Source: Streptomyces uncialis (GTDB lineage: Bacteria; Actinomycetota; Actinomycetes; Streptomycetales; Streptomycetaceae). Taken from it: 64,000 bases of DNA. Both the position numbers and the translations under genes were made by a program. The stretch covers positions 175,986 to 239,985 of the forward strand of contig NZ_LFBV01000001.1 in the NCBI RefSeq assembly GCF_001905345.1. The letters are read 5' to 3'. The notes below the pieces were generated by a model. That model ran no database searches and had not been told where the DNA came from. It saw nothing but the letters and a program-made list of their open reading frames with translations. Shown here in pieces: positions 44,116 to 52,811 of this stretch. Within the stretch, counting starts at the first letter, position 1. Each line of letters opens with the position of its first letter.

Positions 44116-44146
44116 GGCGGTATCGGAGAAATCCGGTACCGCCTTT
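44116..44146 (+). terminator. Terminator after tRNA-Pro
   Basis: GGCGGTATCGG (44116-44126) pairs with CCGGTACCGCC (44133-44143) with a single G-T pair; loop AGAAAT; TTT follows. It ends the tRNA transcript. Confidence 0.85.
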
Positions 44147-44313
44147 CCGCATGTCTTGGGGACCATTTGGGGGCCACGCGGTCCAGCGGCGTCTTCCGGG
44201 GGCGGGCCGGACGGCCGGGCTGAGGGGCTCGCCGCGTTGCCCGGAGACGGCTCCCGCACGTCGTCTCCGTGAACCGTGCCCAACGGTGGACGTGCAGACG
44301 GTCGAGCAATCCT

Positions 44314-44349
44314 GAAATCGGCTCAGAAACCAGACAAGAGGCCGATTTC
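44314..44349 (+). promoter_or_regulatory. Inverted repeat upstream of the P450 gene
   Basis: GAAATCGGC and GCCGATTTC are perfect 9-base arms, 18 bases apart, about 165 bases before the P450 start. The wide spacing suits an operator for a dimeric regulator. The rest of the 417-base gap between tRNA and P450 holds only the tRNA terminator. Confidence 0.5.
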
Positions 44350-44511
44350 CCTCTTTGCGACCCTGTGCGGGCGCAGCACAATCCCTGGTACCGATTCCCC
44401 GTCGCTGCCGCGAAGTATCCATCCACGCACCGGCGCGACCCGGCGCCCGGGAGACCGCGCCAGCGTGGCCGCTCCCGTCGACGGGCGCCCCCGCGTGACC
44501 GGAGGTGTCCC

Positions 44512-45750
44512 ATGACCACCAGCCACGAGGCTGCCGTCCCGGTCCTCGACAGCGACGGAGGTGACCGGCTGTACGAGCAGATCGAGGAACTCCGCGCCAC
44601 CGGGCCCGCCGTGCGGGTCCGGCTGCCCCAGAACGTCATCGCCTGGTCCGTCACGCGCGGCGATGTCGTCAGGCGGCTGGTCACCCATCCCGATGTCACC
44701 AGGGACGCCCGTGGCGCCTGGACCGGCTACCAGCCGGGCGCCGTCCCCTGGCTCTCCCCCTGGATCGACGTCCGCTCCATGGCCACCTCAGAGGGGGCCG
44801 AGCACACCCGGCTACGGAGGCTGATCGGCCCCGCTTTCACACCGCGGCGCATGGCGTCTCTGCGGCCCTCGATCGAGTCCGTCGTCACCGACCTCCTGGA
44901 CGGTCTGGAGGCTCTGGAGGACGGCGCGGCAGTGGATCTGCGGGCGCACTTCGCGCACGGTGTGCCGACCCGTGTGATCTGCGATCTCTTCGGCGTTCCC
45001 GAGGACCAGCGCCCCGCCGTGCTCGCTGTCGCCGACGCGATCCTGGCCACCGATGTCCCCCAGGAGGAGTCGGAGCGCGTCGCGAGCGGGCTGATCACCG
45101 TCATGAGCCGTCTCGTGGAGGCGAAGCGGCGGGAGCCCGGCGATGACATGACCAGTCTGCTGCTCGCCGCCCATGAGGGTGACCGGCTCACCGAGACGGA
45201 GCTGATCTCCACCCTGCTTCTGATGATCGGCGCCGGGAGCCAGACCACGATCGCGCTGATCGGGAACGCGGTCCGGGCGCTTCTCACCCACCGCCGGCAG
45301 CTGAGCGCGATCCTGGCCGAGCCCGCCCGCTGGGCCGATGCCATCGAGGAGACCCTGCGGCTCCATCCGCCGGTCGTCCATCTTCCGCTGCGGTTCGCGC
45401 TCCGTGACATCGATCTCGGCGAGGGCGTCACCATAGCGGCCGGGGAGGCCATTCTCGTCGGGTTCGGGGCGCACGGCCGGGACCCGTCGTCCCACGACGC
45501 CGCGCACGGCTTCGGGATCGACCGTGCGGACAGGGACCATATGGCCTTCGGGCACGGCATCCACTACTGCCTCGGTGCCCCGCTCGCCCGGCTGGAGGCC
45601 GCCATCGCGCTGCCCGCCCTCTTCGACCGGTTCCCGGACATCGCGCTCGCGGACGAGGGGAACGCTCCGGACCCGCAGCCGTCGTTCATCGGTAACGATG
45701 TCCTTGCCCTGCCCGTTCTGCTGCGCCCCCCGGGCCGCGCGGCGCGGTGA
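44512..45750 (+). CDS. Cytochrome P450
   Basis: 412 residues from ATG 44512 with a GGAGG site. Haem loop FGHGIHYCLGAPLARLE with Cys353; ExxR in EETLRLHPPV; I-helix LLMIGAGSQTTIALIG, in which the acidic residue usual before Thr is replaced by Ser-Gln. The makeup is of the CYP105/107 group of Streptomyces. The replacement is also seen in P450s that use substrate groups to activate oxygen. No ferredoxin gene is adjacent. Confidence 0.94.
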   Translation: MTTSHEAAVPVLDSDGGDRLYEQIEELRATGPAVRVRLPQNVIAWSVTRGDVVRRLVTHPDVTRDARGAWTGYQPGAVPWLSPWIDVRSMATSEGAEHTRLRRLIGPAFTPRRMASLRPSIESVVTDLLDGLEALEDGAAVDLRAHFAHGVPTRVICDLFGVPEDQRPAVLAVADAILATDVPQEESERVASGLITVMSRLVEAKRREPGDDMTSLLLAAHEGDRLTETELISTLLLMIGAGSQTTIALIGNAVRALLTHRRQLSAILAEPARWADAIEETLRLHPPVVHLPLRFALRDIDLGEGVTIAAGEAILVGFGAHGRDPSSHDAAHGFGIDRADRDHMAFGHGIHYCLGAPLARLEAAIALPALFDRFPDIALADEGNAPDPQPSFIGNDVLALPVLLRPPGRAAR

Positions 45751-46278
45751 GCCGACCCTCCCGGTGAACGCGGACCGTCCGTCCGTCCGAACGCCTCGAT
45801 GTCCTCCGGGGACCGTCGCCGCACGGCTGCGACCGGTGCCGCACAAGGGCAGCCCTTGGACACCCCGGTCACCGTCCGCACCTCCGCACCTCTCGCTCTG
45901 AGCCCAGGCGACGAATCCGGCGTCTCCATCACCGGCTCCACCCGTTTCCACTCCGCGCCTAGCCCGCGCACTGCCTGAGACCCACCCGCACCCGGAGAAC
46001 ACCCCCTGGTGCCCCGCCCCTGACGGCGAGCGGGTCCTCGCTCGATGTGACGGCCGCTGGTGAGGTCACGGGCATGGCTTCTCCCGTGGGCGAGAAGACC
46101 ACTGCCTGCTAACGTTTCCGGGTGCTCATCGTGATGTTCATCTGACGGTCCTGGATCTCTCCCGTCCAGGTTCTGATCCGTCGAGGGTGTTGCTCCCCCT
46201 GCCCTCCGGACTCTGCAAGCCGTCGGATTCCTGGCGGTCGCGCCCACGGCGGCGGCCGCACATCATTGGAGCTTCTCC
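45751..46278. other. Gene-free gap between P450 and MFS genes
   Basis: 528 bases without an open frame of credible coding character. The only hint is a TAACGT -10-like box near 46109 with no matching -35. No terminator was clearly seen after the P450 gene. Confidence 0.5.
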
Positions 46279-47490
46279 GTGTTCGCAGTGCTTCTGCTTC
46301 CTGGTGCGCTTCGCGCCTTTCTCCCCGCCCTGATCGGCCGGTCCGCTCTCGCCATGGGCGGCCTCGCTCTCCTCCTCGCCGTCCAGGAAAGCACGGGTTC
46401 GTACACACAGGCCGGTTTCGCGACCGCGGCGTTCGGCATCGCCAACGTCGTCGCCGCTCCCTGGCGGGCCCGGGCCGTCGACCGGGCCGGTCAGCGCATC
46501 GCGCTCAACACGATGGCGACGGGCCAGGCTTCGGGCTTCACCGCTCTCGCGTTCCTCGCGCGGGCCGAGGGGGTCGCCGATGTCTGGTTCTCCGTTCTCA
46601 GTGCGGTGATCGGACTGACGTCGCCACCCCTGGGGGCGGCGATGCGGACGATCTGGGCGTCGATCACGACACCCGGAGACCAGCGGACCAAGGCGTTCAG
46701 CATCGACGCGGTGGCCGAGGACCTCCTCTTCGTCGGTGGTCCCGTCGTCATCACCGCGGTCATCGTGGTCAGCTCTCCCAGCACCGGGCTCTGGGTGACC
46801 GCGGCAGCGGTCTCCCTCGGCACCGCCGCGATGACGTCCAGCGCGTCGTCGGGGGCACTGCGTGGAACGGGCGGCAGTGTCGCGCGGGGGGACCGTCCGC
46901 TGCGCCGGCCCGGATTCGTCAGGGTGCTGGTCGTCATCCTCGGCGTCGGCGGTGTCCTGGGCGCCGCCGAGATCGCAGCCCCGGCCATCGCCGCGCAACA
47001 CGACGCGGTCGCGGCCTCGGGCTGGCTCCTGGCGGCCTTCGCCGGCGGAAGCGCCCTCGGAGGTCTGCTGTACGGGCATCTGAACCTCAAAGGCGGAATC
47101 GGCGAGAGGCTGTTCGCCCTGTGCGTCAGCATGGGGCTCGCCTCGGTGCTCGTCTCCCGGCTGGACGCCCTGGTCCTCTTCGGCGCGTGCCTCGCCCTCG
47201 TCGGATTCTTCCTCGCCCCCTGCCTGATCACGGGGTACCTCATCGCCGACACCATCGTTCCGGAGACCAGCCGGACGGAAGCCTCGACATGGATCAACAC
47301 GTCGCTGAACCTCGGTGCCTCGCTGGCAGCCGCAGGGGCAGGAATCATCATCGACCGATCGGGCGTGTGGCCGGCCCTGCTGCTCGTGGGAGTGATCGCA
47401 CTCGCACTCGCCCCGGCGGTGCCGGTCACCCAGCTGCGCAAGGCCCGGGCACCTGCCGTCCACAGCCCCGATCACTGCGAGCAAGGCTGA
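46279..47490 (+). CDS. MFS transporter
   Basis: 403 residues from GTG 46279. About twelve hydrophobic segments; motif A-like loop VVAAPWRARAVDRAGQRIAL between helices 2 and 3. This group of short MFS exporters is common in Streptomyces. Convergent with the ABC genes that follow. Substrate unknown. Confidence 0.88.
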   Translation: MFAVLLLPGALRAFLPALIGRSALAMGGLALLLAVQESTGSYTQAGFATAAFGIANVVAAPWRARAVDRAGQRIALNTMATGQASGFTALAFLARAEGVADVWFSVLSAVIGLTSPPLGAAMRTIWASITTPGDQRTKAFSIDAVAEDLLFVGGPVVITAVIVVSSPSTGLWVTAAAVSLGTAAMTSSASSGALRGTGGSVARGDRPLRRPGFVRVLVVILGVGGVLGAAEIAAPAIAAQHDAVAASGWLLAAFAGGSALGGLLYGHLNLKGGIGERLFALCVSMGLASVLVSRLDALVLFGACLALVGFFLAPCLITGYLIADTIVPETSRTEASTWINTSLNLGASLAAAGAGIIIDRSGVWPALLLVGVIALALAPAVPVTQLRKARAPAVHSPDHCEQG

Positions 47491-47570
47491 TCGACGGGGT
47501 TGCGGGGCGGAGCTGACGCCGCTCGGGCGAGGTCGAGGTGGGAGGAGAGGGCGCTACCGGCGTGGGCCGG

Positions 47571-48362
47571 CTACTTCGGGTCGCGGTTGAACTGTGCCGT
47601 CGACCAGCGGTGGCCGATCGCGATCAGGCCGACGCACCAGGCGATCGCGATCCAGCCGTTGTCGCCGATCCCGGTGCCGAGAAGGAGGCCGCGGAGGGTC
47701 TCGATGGCGGGGGTGAAGGGCTGGTACTCGGCGATCGGCCGGAACCAGCCCGGCATCGTACCGGCCGGGATGAACGCGCTGGAGACGAGCGGCAGGAGGA
47801 TCAGCGGCATCGCCATGTTGCCGGCTGCCTCCGGGTTCGGACTGGCCGCGCCCATCCCGACCGCGATCCAGGTGAGCGCCAGGGCGAACAGCGTGATCAG
47901 CCCGAACGCCGCGATCCATTCCAGTGCCGTGGCGTCCGTGGACCGGAAGCCCATCGCCACCCCGACGGCGCCGACGAGGACCACGCTCATCATGCACTGC
48001 GACACGCCGCCGACGACATGCCCGACGAGCAGGGAGCTCCGGTGGATCGCCATCGTGCGGAATCGGGCGGTGAGGCCCTGGGTCATGTCCACGCAGACGG
48101 ACACCGCGGCCCCGATCACGGTGCTGCCGACGGTCATCAGCAGCAGGCCGGGAACGATGTAGGCGATGTAGTCGGAGCGGTTCGCGCCGCCGCCGCCGAT
48201 GCCGGCGCTCATCACGTCGCCGAAGATGTAGACGAAGAGCAGCAGCATCATGATCGGCGTGAGCAGCAGGTTCAGGGTTCCGGACGGGTAGCGCCATGCG
48301 TGCAGGAGGTTGCGGCGCAGCATCGTGTGCGAGTCGCGGACGGCGAGGGACAGGGAGCTCAT
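47571..48362 (-). CDS. ABC-2 type permease, DrrB-like
   Basis: 263 residues from ATG 48362, whose ATGA overlaps the stop of the ATPase gene. Six membrane segments; the family motif LNLLLTPIMMLLLFVYIFGD is near the N-terminus, and PLSxxx-type end (PFTPAIETLRGLLLGTGIGD). With the ATPase it forms a drug-exporter of the DrrAB type. Confidence 0.93.
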   Translation of the reverse strand: MSSLSLAVRDSHTMLRRNLLHAWRYPSGTLNLLLTPIMMLLLFVYIFGDVMSAGIGGGGANRSDYIAYIVPGLLLMTVGSTVIGAAVSVCVDMTQGLTARFRTMAIHRSSLLVGHVVGGVSQCMMSVVLVGAVGVAMGFRSTDATALEWIAAFGLITLFALALTWIAVGMGAASPNPEAAGNMAMPLILLPLVSSAFIPAGTMPGWFRPIAEYQPFTPAIETLRGLLLGTGIGDNGWIAIAWCVGLIAIGHRWSTAQFNRDPK

Positions 48363-49399
48363 CGGGTCTTCTCCGTCGGCTGGTCGGGGACGCCGGCCGG
48401 GCCCGTCAGGGCGAAGAACACGTCGTCGAGGTCGGGGGTATGGACGGTGAGCTCGTCCGCCTCGATGCCTGCGGAGTCGAGGCGGTCGAGAACGGAGCGC
48501 AGTTCGCGCTGGCTGCCGTCGCTGGGGATGGACAGCGACAGTGCCTCGTCGTCGGGGACGCCCCCTGGCGGGGCGGAGCCGAGAGCTCGGGGGAGGATGA
48601 CCTCGCGCAGGGCGTCGGCGGCGGAACGGTACGCGGCCGGGTCGTTGAAGCGGAGGCGGATATGCCCGCCGGGTATGAGCCGCTTGAGCTCTTCGGCGGT
48701 GCCCTCGGCGGCGATCCTTCCGTCGTTCAGCACGGCGATGCGGTCGGCGAGTTCGTCCGCCTCGTCCAGGTACTGGGTGGTGAGCAGGACGGTGACGCCG
48801 TCGGCGACGAGGCCGCGGATGATGCCCCACATGTTGTGACGGGAGCGGGGGTCGAGGCCGGTGGTCGGCTCGTCGAGGAAGATGATCCGCGGGCTGCCGA
48901 CCAGCGTCATGGCGAGGTCGAGCCGGCGCTTCATCCCGCCGGAGTAGGCCGAGGCGGGCCTCTTCGCGGCCTCTACCAGGTCGAAGCGCTCCAGGAGTTC
49001 GGCGGCCACCCGCCGTCCCTCGTTCTTGGACAGGTGGTGCAGGTCCGCCATGAGGAGCATGTTCTCCTCGCCGGTGATCAAGCCGTCCACGGCGGAGAAC
49101 TGTCCGGTGACACCGATCGCGGCACGGACCGACTGGGGGTCGGCGGCCACGTCGTGACCGCCCACGCGCACATCACCGGCGTCGGCGGTGATGAGCGTGG
49201 ACAGGATCTTGACGGTGGTCGTCTTCCCGGCGCCGTTCGGGCCGAGCAGCGCGAACACGGACCCGGCCGGGATGCGCAGATCGATACCGTCGAGGACGAC
49301 CTTCTCACCGTACGACTTGCGCAGCCCGACGGCTCGGACGGCGGTCGGCGACGGACGGCCGTCACCCTTTCTGGGTGTGGGCATGACAGATGGAGGCAT
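48359..49399 (-). CDS. ABC transporter ATPase, DrrA-like
   Basis: 346 residues. Walker A LLGPNGAGKTTTVKIL, Q-loop GVTGQFSAVD, signature YSGGMKRRLDLAM, Walker B RIIFLDEPTTGLDPRSR, His switch replaced by LLTTQYLDEAD with Gln, as is typical in DrrA. The C-terminal extension of about 100 residues also fits DrrA. PadR and DUF1048 genes lie upstream on the same strand. Confidence 0.95.
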   Translation of the reverse strand: MPPSVMPTPRKGDGRPSPTAVRAVGLRKSYGEKVVLDGIDLRIPAGSVFALLGPNGAGKTTTVKILSTLITADAGDVRVGGHDVAADPQSVRAAIGVTGQFSAVDGLITGEENMLLMADLHHLSKNEGRRVAAELLERFDLVEAAKRPASAYSGGMKRRLDLAMTLVGSPRIIFLDEPTTGLDPRSRHNMWGIIRGLVADGVTVLLTTQYLDEADELADRIAVLNDGRIAAEGTAEELKRLIPGGHIRLRFNDPAAYRSAADALREVILPRALGSAPPGGVPDDEALSLSIPSDGSQRELRSVLDRLDSAGIEADELTVHTPDLDDVFFALTGPAGVPDQPTEKTR

Positions 49400-49440
49400 G
49401 AGGGCTTCCTTCCGGAGGTTGGAGACACAGGGGGAGTGGA

Positions 49441-49482
49441 GACGTGCGGAACCCGGATCGAGTGACTGCCGTACCGCACGTC
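49441..49482. promoter_or_regulatory. Inverted repeat upstream of the ABC operon
   Basis: GACGTGCGG and CCGCACGTC are perfect 9-base arms, 24 bases apart, 42 bases before the ATPase start. It is a candidate operator. The remaining part of the 324-base gap to 49723 shows nothing else. Confidence 0.5.
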
Positions 49483-49723
49483 AGTGGTGTTGTGGTGGGC
49501 GACGGGGTCGGGCGGCCCGGCGCCGGACACCTGCTCGCCAGGGGGTTGGGCAGGGCTGAGCCGGGTGTCGCCGCCCTGGTCGACCACCCCGGCGGACAGG
49601 GTCCGTGGCGACTTCCGGCGGCCGGTCGGCTCGTGCCTGGTCACGCCGCGCCGAGGCGGCCGCGTCGAGGTGAACGAACCCGCGCGTGCGGGCCGCTGCG
49701 CCCACTGCGTGCGGGGACGGGTG

Positions 49724-50053
49724 CTACTTCTCGGCCGTACCGGCGGGGTCCCTGCTGATGGACTCCTGGTGGATGTCCGCGTAGGTGCGTGAGTCCTTGA
49801 CCAGGTCGTCGCAGAACGCGGCGACGTCGTTGCCGATGAGTTGCAGGACGCCCTTGCCCTCGGCGGTGCCTTCCTCGAAGAAGTCGACGATCCCGGGGAG
49901 CAGGGGCCCGTCGGGCAGGTCGACCGGTCCGACCTTGAACAGGTACTTCTGCATCTCCTTGTAGACGATCCGGTAGTCCGGCGGGAGCGCCTTGACCCGC
50001 GCCGTGTGTGCCCGCCACTGCTTCTTGCCCTCGATGATGTCCTGGATGCCCAT
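49724..50053 (-). CDS. DUF1048 protein
   Basis: 109 residues, DUF1048: IIEGKKQWRAHTARVKALPP, DYRIVYKEMQKYLFKVGPVD, ending in a helix with DDLVKDSRTYAD. It follows the second DUF1048 gene with one base between. The family is small, helical and linked to PadR regulators; the molecular role is unknown. Confidence 0.87.
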   Translation of the reverse strand: MGIQDIIEGKKQWRAHTARVKALPPDYRIVYKEMQKYLFKVGPVDLPDGPLLPGIVDFFEEGTAEGKGVLQLIGNDVAAFCDDLVKDSRTYADIHQESISRDPAGTAEK

Positions 50054-50054
50054 G

Positions 50055-50411
50055 TCAGCCTCCCAGCCGGCTCAGTTTCCTGGCGACGTTCCTGTTCAAC
50101 TGCTGGCGCCACCGGTCGCGATAGGTTCGAGCACCCTCTCCACCGGCCAGCGCCGCGCAGAAGCCCCGGATGTCGTCGCCGAGGACCTCATGGACGCTCT
50201 GCCCGTCCGCCGCCGTCTCTTCGAGCAGCCCCAGGGCGGCGTCGAGGATCGGCATCAGGTTGCGGCCGGTGAAGTCCCCATGGGGATGGAGGTGGCCCTT
50301 GATCTGTTCCCACGCGGCCCGGTAGTCGTCCGGCAGGGCCTCGGCCCGGGCCTCGAACGCCTGCCAGTCCCTGGTGAGATCACTGCCTGTGACGGTCTCC
50401 CAGAAGTTCAT
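50055..50411 (-). CDS. DUF1048 protein, second copy
   Basis: 118 residues from ATG 50411 (ATGA overlap with padR). Features: DWQAFEARAEALPDDYRAAW, EQIKGHLHPHGDFTG, GDDIRGFCAALAGG. It is a diverged paralogue of the next gene. Three genes padR-DUF1048-DUF1048 form one transcript by spacing. Confidence 0.85.
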   Translation of the reverse strand: MNFWETVTGSDLTRDWQAFEARAEALPDDYRAAWEQIKGHLHPHGDFTGRNLMPILDAALGLLEETAADGQSVHEVLGDDIRGFCAALAGGEGARTYRDRWRQQLNRNVARKLSRLGG

Positions 50412-50734
50412 CTCCCGCCCTCCTTGAGCCTGTCGATGCGTGATGAGACGTACTGCCATTTCGCCCAGAACTTCGCGAGCTCCTCGCGTCCGGCGTCGTT
50501 GAGCGCGTAGAACTTGCGCGGCGGACCCACCCCGGACGGCCGTTTCGTCACCTGGACGAGTTTGTTCCGCTCCAGCCGCAGCAGGATGGTGTACACCGTC
50601 CCCTCGACGACGTCCGCGAAGCCGAGCTCGTTCAGCTGACGGGTGATGGCGTACCCGTAGGTCTCCTCGCCGCCGATGATTTCGAGCACGCACCCTTCGA
50701 GCGTGCCTTTCAGCATCTCCGTCAGGTCGTCCAT
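50408..50734 (-). CDS. PadR-family regulator
   Basis: 108 residues from ATG 50734 with GGGGAGGA site. PadR winged helix: LKGTLEGCVLEIIGGEETYG, YAITRQLNELGFADVVEGTV, YTILLRLERNKLVQVTKRPS. It probably represses its own operon by binding the repeat-rich promoter at 50771-50807, and is likely to act on the DrrAB-type exporter genes downstream. Confidence 0.93.
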   Translation of the reverse strand: MDDLTEMLKGTLEGCVLEIIGGEETYGYAITRQLNELGFADVVEGTVYTILLRLERNKLVQVTKRPSGVGPPRKFYALNDAGREELAKFWAKWQYVSSRIDRLKEGGR

Positions 50735-50770
50735 CGCGAGTCCTCCCCGGGTCCTAGCGGTACTGCGTAG

Positions 50771-50807
50771 CACCGAGTACCACTACACGGTACCACCGAG
50801 TAGTGGT
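50771..50807. promoter_or_regulatory. padR operator/promoter region
   Basis: CACCGAGTA occurs twice (50771-50779, 50794-50802), 23 bases apart, and ACCACTAC (50779-50786) is the inverted partner of GTAGTGGT (50800-50807). The segment lies 37 bases before the padR start. Overlapping direct and inverted repeats of this kind are typical PadR sites. Confidence 0.65.
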
Positions 50808-51398
50808 GATGTCGGCACGGAGGCCCTGCCTTCTTCGGGCTGGAGGCCGCCTCCACCGCGACGCGCTGAACTCGGGGTGGACTCGCGGGGAGGGGCCCGG
50901 TCCTCCCGAGGTGGTACGAGTGTCGGCGGGCGCGGGCTCAGGCGGGCGCCGGGAGTCGGCTCTCGTCGTCCGGCGGGGCGGGGCGCTCATCGCGCGTCAA
51001 GGCGCACGCGGTCCCTGCCGCTGAGGGTGCACTGGCGAACTGGACTTCGGGACATGCCCTGGGGGGTTCGCTGGACGAGGGGGCGCGTGGATCGCCGGAT
51101 CGCCCGAAAGCCAGTCCGTACATGAAGGGATCGTTCATGTACCGGATGCCTGCCCACGTCGGCGGAACCCGGCACAGGCCCACCGGCGGGCCACTCTCCT
51201 GGACGTGGGCACACGTGGGGCGCGCGCTCGCCCACCGGCACCAGATCCTTCGGGAGGGCGCAGACCGGGAGTGCGCCGGAAGGCGAGGGGAGAGCCCTCG
51301 TTTGCCCGCCAGGGGCAGGGGAACATCTGTCCGTATCAGTGGAATCGGGTCCGGTCCGGGACCGTGGCCGATGCCTGAACCCAACGGGTCCGTGGAGG
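50808..51398. other. Gene-free gap
   Basis: About 590 bases between the padR promoter and the TPR regulator. Several open frames exist but none has family similarity, ribosome site and codon pattern together. Part of it must hold the promoter of the TPR regulator. Confidence 0.45.
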
Positions 51399-52754
51399 AT
51401 GGCGTTGGCGAGTGAACGCGTCCCCAATGACAGGCTGCGAGCTCTGCTGGCCGAGGCCGCATGGACCTCGGCGGCATTCGCGCGCGCTGTCAACGGCGCG
51501 GGCGCGGAAATCGGCCGGACACTGTCGTACGACCGGACCTCGGTCGCCCATTGGCTGGCGGGGGCACGGCCACGTCATCCGGTGCCCGACCTGGTGGCCG
51601 AAGTGCTCTCCCGCAAGCTCGGCCGGAGCATCACCGCGGCGGTGGCGGGCTTCCCCGACGGCAGCGCGCGGCGGGCCGGGCTCATCGGCCCCCGCGGCCG
51701 GGCCGGGGCAGTCGCCCGTCTCGCCGAACTGACGAGCACGGACGCCGACCCCGTGTACCGCCTGCCCCTTCAGCAGTCTCCCTATCTGGCGGCCGACCAT
51801 GGCAAGCCTCGATGGCGGGAGTCCGCGGCGCGCCGGACGGGACCCGGCGTGCGTACCGCCGGGCCGCCGGCGGGGCGCGCGGAAGTCGCCTCGCTCAGGA
51901 CCGCCGTGCGGGTGTTCGCGACGGGGCTGGACCTGCACGGCGGCGGCCATGCCGACGCCGCCCTCGCGGCCTTCCTCGCCGATGATCTCGTGCCCTGGCT
52001 GAACAGGCCCGCCAAGGAGAAGGTCCGAAGGGAACTGCTCACCGAGGCGGCCCACTTGGTGTTCGTGCGAGCGCGTATCCACAGCGACAGCGGATTCCAC
52101 GGAGCGGCACAGCTCTTCTACGTCGCGGCGCTCCGGCTCGCCGACGAAGCCGACGATGTCTGCACCTGGGCGGTGATCCTGCGCGCGATGAGCAGCCAGG
52201 CACTGGCCCTCAACCACCGGCAGAAGGCCGTGCGGTACGGCGAGAACGCTTATGCCGCGCTGCCCGCGCGGTGCCCACCGGCGACCAGAGCGTTCGTCGC
52301 GGCACAGCTCGCGGTCGCGCGTGCGGCCGTCGGAAGGGGCCGCGACGCCCTGGAGGTCCTGAAGGACGCCGACCGGGCGGCGGGCGAAAGCCGCGCGACG
52401 GGGGACCCGTTCCAGGTGTATCCCAGGGCGGCCCTGGAGTTCCAGCGCGCCCAGACGCTGCGCGGACTCGGCGATGTCAAGGGCGCGATCGAGGCGCTGT
52501 CCGCCTCCTCCCGGCACCGGCATCCCGACGACCGCCGCGGCCATGCTCTGACCCACGCGGTCCGTACCAAGCTGTCGCTGCGGACGGGGCATGTCGAGGA
52601 GGCATGCGGCAGTTGGCGGGAATTCCTGGCGACCGGAGCGGGTCTCCAGTCCAGCAGCGTGGACGCCGCCAGATCCGAACTACGGCACGAGTTCATCCCG
52701 TACCGCTCGAACGCCACCGTCGGGGCGCTCCTCAGCGAGCAGCGGGAGGGCTGA
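51399..52754 (+). CDS. Streptomyces HTH/TPR regulator
   Basis: 451 residues from ATG 51399; TTG 51405 is better spaced from the GGAGG site and may be the real start. The N-terminus has an HTH-like pattern (RTSVAHWLAGARPRHPVPDL, VAEVLSRKLGRSITAAVAGF). The rest is helical repeats of the TPR kind (YGENAYAALPARCPPATRAF, ALEFQRAQTLRGLGDVKGAI). These proteins are frequent in Streptomyces arms and seem to be peptide- or state-sensing regulators. Convergent with the decarboxylase gene. Confidence 0.75.
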   Translation: MALASERVPNDRLRALLAEAAWTSAAFARAVNGAGAEIGRTLSYDRTSVAHWLAGARPRHPVPDLVAEVLSRKLGRSITAAVAGFPDGSARRAGLIGPRGRAGAVARLAELTSTDADPVYRLPLQQSPYLAADHGKPRWRESAARRTGPGVRTAGPPAGRAEVASLRTAVRVFATGLDLHGGGHADAALAAFLADDLVPWLNRPAKEKVRRELLTEAAHLVFVRARIHSDSGFHGAAQLFYVAALRLADEADDVCTWAVILRAMSSQALALNHRQKAVRYGENAYAALPARCPPATRAFVAAQLAVARAAVGRGRDALEVLKDADRAAGESRATGDPFQVYPRAALEFQRAQTLRGLGDVKGAIEALSASSRHRHPDDRRGHALTHAVRTKLSLRTGHVEEACGSWREFLATGAGLQSSSVDAARSELRHEFIPYRSNATVGALLSEQREG

Positions 52755-52775
52755 GCCGATGCCCGACCGGGCCCG

Positions 52776-52793
52776 GGGCGGGCTCACCCGCCC
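52776..52793. terminator. Short hairpin between convergent genes
   Basis: GGGCGGG, loop CTCA, CCCGCCC: a perfect 7-bp GC stem without T run, between the converging TPR regulator and decarboxylase genes. Confidence 0.5.
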
Positions 52794-52811
52794 TCCCGCT
52801 CCCTCTCCGCG

